Positions 13,953-15,794 of a DNA stretch of 15,794 nt are shown here, piece by piece (position 1 is the stretch's first letter; every line of letters begins with the position of its first letter). This DNA comes from an uncultured Peptococcaceae bacterium (lineage in GTDB: Bacteria; Bacillota; Peptococcia; Peptococcales; Peptococcaceae), in the NCBI GenBank assembly GCA_900552455.1, contig URZX01000043.1:1-15794 (forward strand). Reading direction: 5' to 3'. Both the position numbers and the translations under genes were made by a program. The notes beneath the pieces were generated by a model. The model was not told where the DNA came from and made no database searches. It saw only the letters and a program-made list of their open reading frames with translations.

Positions 13953-14261
13953 ATGGATGAAAAACGAATATCTGCTATTTTCAAAGCGTTTTGCGACGAA
14001 AACCGCATCCGAATTATAAAACAGCTTCGCTCAGGCGAAAAATGTGCTTGTAAGCTGCTTGATGAAATCAATGTCACACAACCAACCCTTTCTCATCATA
14101 TGAAAATACTGTGCGACTCTGGGATCGTTATCGGGCGCAAAGAAGGAAAATGGATACACTATTCCATTTCTGAAGAAGGTGTAGACCTAGCAAAAAAATG
14201 TTTGCAACAGTTGACAACACCCGATGTTGGATGTGAAAAAAAGTCGTGTTGTGAAAAGTGA
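13953..14261 (+). CDS. arsR: ArsR-family metalloid-responsive repressor
   Basis: This 102-residue repressor releases DNA when it binds a metalloid or metal. The winged helix spans about 8-85, with the recognition helix in QPTLSHHMKILCDSG. A CxC pair (C31, C33) lies in GEKCACKLL at the place where As(III)-sensing ArsR proteins carry CxCxxC. The third Cys position (residue 36) is Leu, but C14, C54, C83 and a Cys-rich tail (C94, C99, C100) could complete a thiolate site. The ribosome binding site (GAGAG upstream of 13953) is weak. Codon use is AT-rich compared with the genes to the left, which suggests lateral transfer. It leads an operon with the permease and the CxxC protein. Whether it senses arsenite, an organoarsenical, antimonite or another ion is not decided by sequence. 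Confidence 0.86.
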   Translation: MDEKRISAIFKAFCDENRIRIIKQLRSGEKCACKLLDEINVTQPTLSHHMKILCDSGIVIGRKEGKWIHYSISEEGVDLAKKCLQQLTTPDVGCEKKSCCEK

Positions 14262-14298
14262 GGAAACTTTGACCCCACTTTTCCAACCGGCTTATATT
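14253..14298 (+). promoter_or_regulatory. Stem-loop and candidate internal promoter between arsR and the permease
   Basis: GAAAAGTG (14253-14260, overlapping the arsR stop) pairs with CACTTTTC (14276-14283). The loop region contains TTGACC (14269-14274), and TATATT (14293-14298) follows 18 bases later. This could be a secondary promoter for the permease, an attenuator, or both. There is no T-run, so it is not a standard terminator. Confidence 0.35.
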
Positions 14299-14352
14299 CA
14301 GAACAACAGATAGACACATTTAAATATGACAATATGGAAAGAGAGGTCTTTT

Positions 14353-15366
14353 ATGGCAACGCTAAAGACAGCGTGGAACTTTTTTCAAAATGAAATCTTG
14401 GGCATGAGTTGGCTGAATCGTCTCATTGAAACAATTTTGAATGCTTGCGGCTTAGATACCACAACTAAAATCGGTGCCAGTGTTCAATTTTTTATTTACG
14501 ATACCATAAAAATCATGGTACTACTCGGTGTTTTGATTTTAATCATCTCGTATATTCAAAGTTACTTCCCACCCGAAAGGACAAAAAAGATACTCGGCAA
14601 ATTTCACGGGATACAAGCAAATATCATCGCAGCGTTGCTCGGTACGGTAACACCGTTTTGCTCGTGTTCTTCCATTCCTCTGTTTATTGGATTTACAGGT
14701 GCAGGCTTACCGCTCGGGGTGACATTTTCCTTTTTGATTTCTTCGCCTATGGTTGATCTCGGTAGTCTTGTTTTGCTGATGAGTATCTTTGGTTGGAAGG
14801 TTGCCGTTTTATATGTAATTTTTGGGCTAATAATTGCTGTAGTAGGTGGATCGTTCATTGAAAAATTACATCTCGATCATCAAGTGGAAGAATACATCCG
14901 AAAAAGTCCCGCTATTGATATTCCACTGGAAGAACTGCATTTCAGCGACCGTATGAGGTTTGCAGGAGAACGTGTCATAGAAACTGTCAAAAAAGTGACT
15001 CCATATATCCTGATTGGCGTAGGTATTGGCGCCTTCATTCATAACTGGATTCCTACTGAATTTATTGTCAAAGCCCTTGGCGACAATAATCCGTTCGGTG
15101 TCATTCTTGCTACAATAGTCGGCATCCCAATGTACGCGGATATTTTTGGTACAATTCCAATCGCGGAGGCTCTGTTGTCAAAGGGAGCTTTGCTTGGCGT
15201 AGTTCTTTCTTTTATGATGGGCGTTACAACGCTCTCGCTACCTTCAATGATCATGCTTCGCAAAGCGGTCAAACCAAAGCTTCTTGGTATTTTCATTGGA
15301 ATATGCGCTTCTGGTATTATTATTGTCGGCTATCTATTCAACGCTATACAATATTTCATTGTTTGA
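14353..15366 (+). CDS. ArsP/DUF318-type membrane permease
   Basis: This 337-residue protein is a polytopic membrane permease with about eight hydrophobic segments. The diagnostic stretch is TPFCSCSSIPLFIGF (residues about 100-114, Cys pair C103/C105). Members of this family include Campylobacter ArsP, which exports trivalent organoarsenicals, and many uncharacterised YraQ-like proteins. A second conserved half carries GIPMYADIFGTIPIAEALL (seen as GIPMYADIFGT) and GVTTLSLPSM. The start at 14353 has GAGAGG 6 bases upstream. An ATG at 14326 would add nine residues without a good site. It lies in an operon after arsR and before a thioredoxin-fold protein; this trio recurs in bacteria. Export of an organoarsenical or another thiol-reactive compound is the best guess. 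Confidence 0.85.
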   Translation: MATLKTAWNFFQNEILGMSWLNRLIETILNACGLDTTTKIGASVQFFIYDTIKIMVLLGVLILIISYIQSYFPPERTKKILGKFHGIQANIIAALLGTVTPFCSCSSIPLFIGFTGAGLPLGVTFSFLISSPMVDLGSLVLLMSIFGWKVAVLYVIFGLIIAVVGGSFIEKLHLDHQVEEYIRKSPAIDIPLEELHFSDRMRFAGERVIETVKKVTPYILIGVGIGAFIHNWIPTEFIVKALGDNNPFGVILATIVGIPMYADIFGTIPIAEALLSKGALLGVVLSFMMGVTTLSLPSMIMLRKAVKPKLLGIFIGICASGIIIVGYLFNAIQYFIV

Positions 15367-15385
15367 TTTCAGGAGGTTATTGTTT

Positions 15386-15757
15386 ATGGTATTGTTTAAC
15401 TTTGGAAAGAAAAAGGAAGAAGAAAAAAATGCACCTGTATGCGCTTGTAACTACGACTATTCTACCAGCAAAGCAGAAAGTATGGTCGACAGTCGGTGCC
15501 ACGATTTAAAAGATAGTGAAATAAACTGTATCAAGGTGTTGGGCACTGGCTGTAAATCCTGTCATGAACAATACGAATACGCCAAACAGGCTGCAAAGGA
15601 TATGGGACTTTCCATAGAGGTCGAATACGTGACCGACATGCAGAAAATAATGACTTACGGGGTTATGAGTATGCCAGCCCTTGTTGTCAACGATAAAGTG
15701 GCTGCTGTGGGCAAGGTTTTAAAAACCCCTGACGTTATTGTGACGTGCCCCCAATAA
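15386..15757 (+). CDS. Thioredoxin-fold redox-active disulfide protein (TM0996-like)
   Basis: This 123-residue cytoplasmic protein has a thioredoxin-like fold. Its CxxC is in GTGCKSCHEQYE (C56, C59), and the cis-Pro loop is SMPALVVND (P97). The N-terminal 45 residues are an extra Cys-bearing segment (C19, C21, C38, C48) not typical of the compact 75-80 residue family; they could bind a metal or metalloid. AGGAGG lies 9 bases before the ATG at 15386. The gene follows the permease by 19 bases and is probably its redox or metalloid-delivery partner. The last residues, VTCPQ and the stop codon, are encoded by sequence that resembles an IS3-type terminal repeat, so the natural C terminus may have been replaced. 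Confidence 0.82.
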   Translation: MVLFNFGKKKEEEKNAPVCACNYDYSTSKAESMVDSRCHDLKDSEINCIKVLGTGCKSCHEQYEYAKQAAKDMGLSIEVEYVTDMQKIMTYGVMSMPALVVNDKVAAVGKVLKTPDVIVTCPQ

Positions 15758-15794
15758 TTTGGACACCCGAATTATTGGGGGTATTTCTATTGTC
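15741..15794. mobile_element. Possible left end of an IS3/IS150-group element running off the right edge
   Basis: Positions 15741-15766 read TGACGTGCCCCCAATAATT and then TGGACAC. This resembles, in inverted orientation, the sequence at 38-64; the 19-base core matches at 16 positions. If it is an element end, its interior lies to the right, outside the window. The evidence is end-sequence similarity only. Confidence 0.35.
15748..15781 (+). terminator. Perfect 12-bp inverted repeat, terminator of the ArsR-led operon
   Basis: CCCCCAATAATT (15748-15759) pairs perfectly with AATTATTGGGGG (15770-15781) around a 10-base loop and is followed by TATTTCTATTG. It includes the stop codon of the thioredoxin-fold gene. 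It should end the operon. If the IS-end reading is right, it is also the element's own shield against transcription entering from outside. Confidence 0.7.

Noticed and set aside
15284..15385. Extended start for the thioredoxin-fold gene overlapping the permease
   Set aside because: The overlap is 80 bases with the permease coding sequence, and the ATG at 15386 has AGGAGG at ideal distance.

Overview
The window looks like a chromosomal segment of a GC-rich member of the Firmicutes (Bacillota). The reasons are a DegV-family gene, a lipobox solute-binding protein, strong AGGAGG-type ribosome binding sites, sigma-A-like promoters, an IS1182-family transposase and a TipAS-type MerR regulator. A Negativicutes or GC-rich clostridial lineage is plausible, but I cannot name a genus from the sequence alone. 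No rRNA, tRNA or CRISPR array was seen.

Layout. (1) 1-1580 is mobile DNA. The left edge resembles the terminal repeat of an IS3/IS150-group element, and an IS1182-family transposase follows on the minus strand. (2) 1581-4942 holds three minus-strand genes: a DegV-family lipid-binding protein with its own terminator, then a two-gene unit with a PanE/ApbA-family reductase followed by a class-3-like aldehyde dehydrogenase. The DegV terminator and the reductase promoter are packed into about 60 bp, with a palindrome inside the promoter spacer. (3) 4943-5351 is a regulatory region between divergent genes. (4) 5352-11051 is a plus-strand operon: solute-binding lipoprotein, two permeases, ATPase, a CehA/McbA-like PHP metallohydrolase and a HAD phosphatase. 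The last five genes are translationally coupled. The 188-bp gap after the binding protein contains a hairpin and a tandem repeat whose copies fold alike with compensating base changes. The operon ends in a two-way terminator. (5) 11106-12953 is a minus-strand operon of an XRE-AbrB fusion regulator and a two-component ABC exporter. It is divergent from (6), a MerR/TipAS drug-sensing regulator at 13128-13874 with a classic 19-bp-spacer promoter. (7) 13888-15794 is an AT-richer module: an ArsR-family repressor with a near-consensus promoter and an 18-bp perfect palindromic operator, an ArsP/DUF318-type permease, and a small thioredoxin-fold CxxC protein. The window ends in a perfect inverted repeat that is also similar to the IS3-like end at the left edge.

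How the genes may work together. The central operon reads as uptake of an unknown, probably phosphorylated or esterified, organic compound. It would enter through a high-affinity ABC importer, be hydrolysed by the PHP enzyme and then be dephosphorylated by the HAD enzyme. The XRE-AbrB/ABC exporter and the MerR/TipAS gene share an intergenic region and look like a toxin or antibiotic sensing and export locus. The ArsR-permease-CxxC module looks like a laterally acquired metalloid (possibly organoarsenical) resistance unit. These functional assignments are inferences from family membership and gene order.
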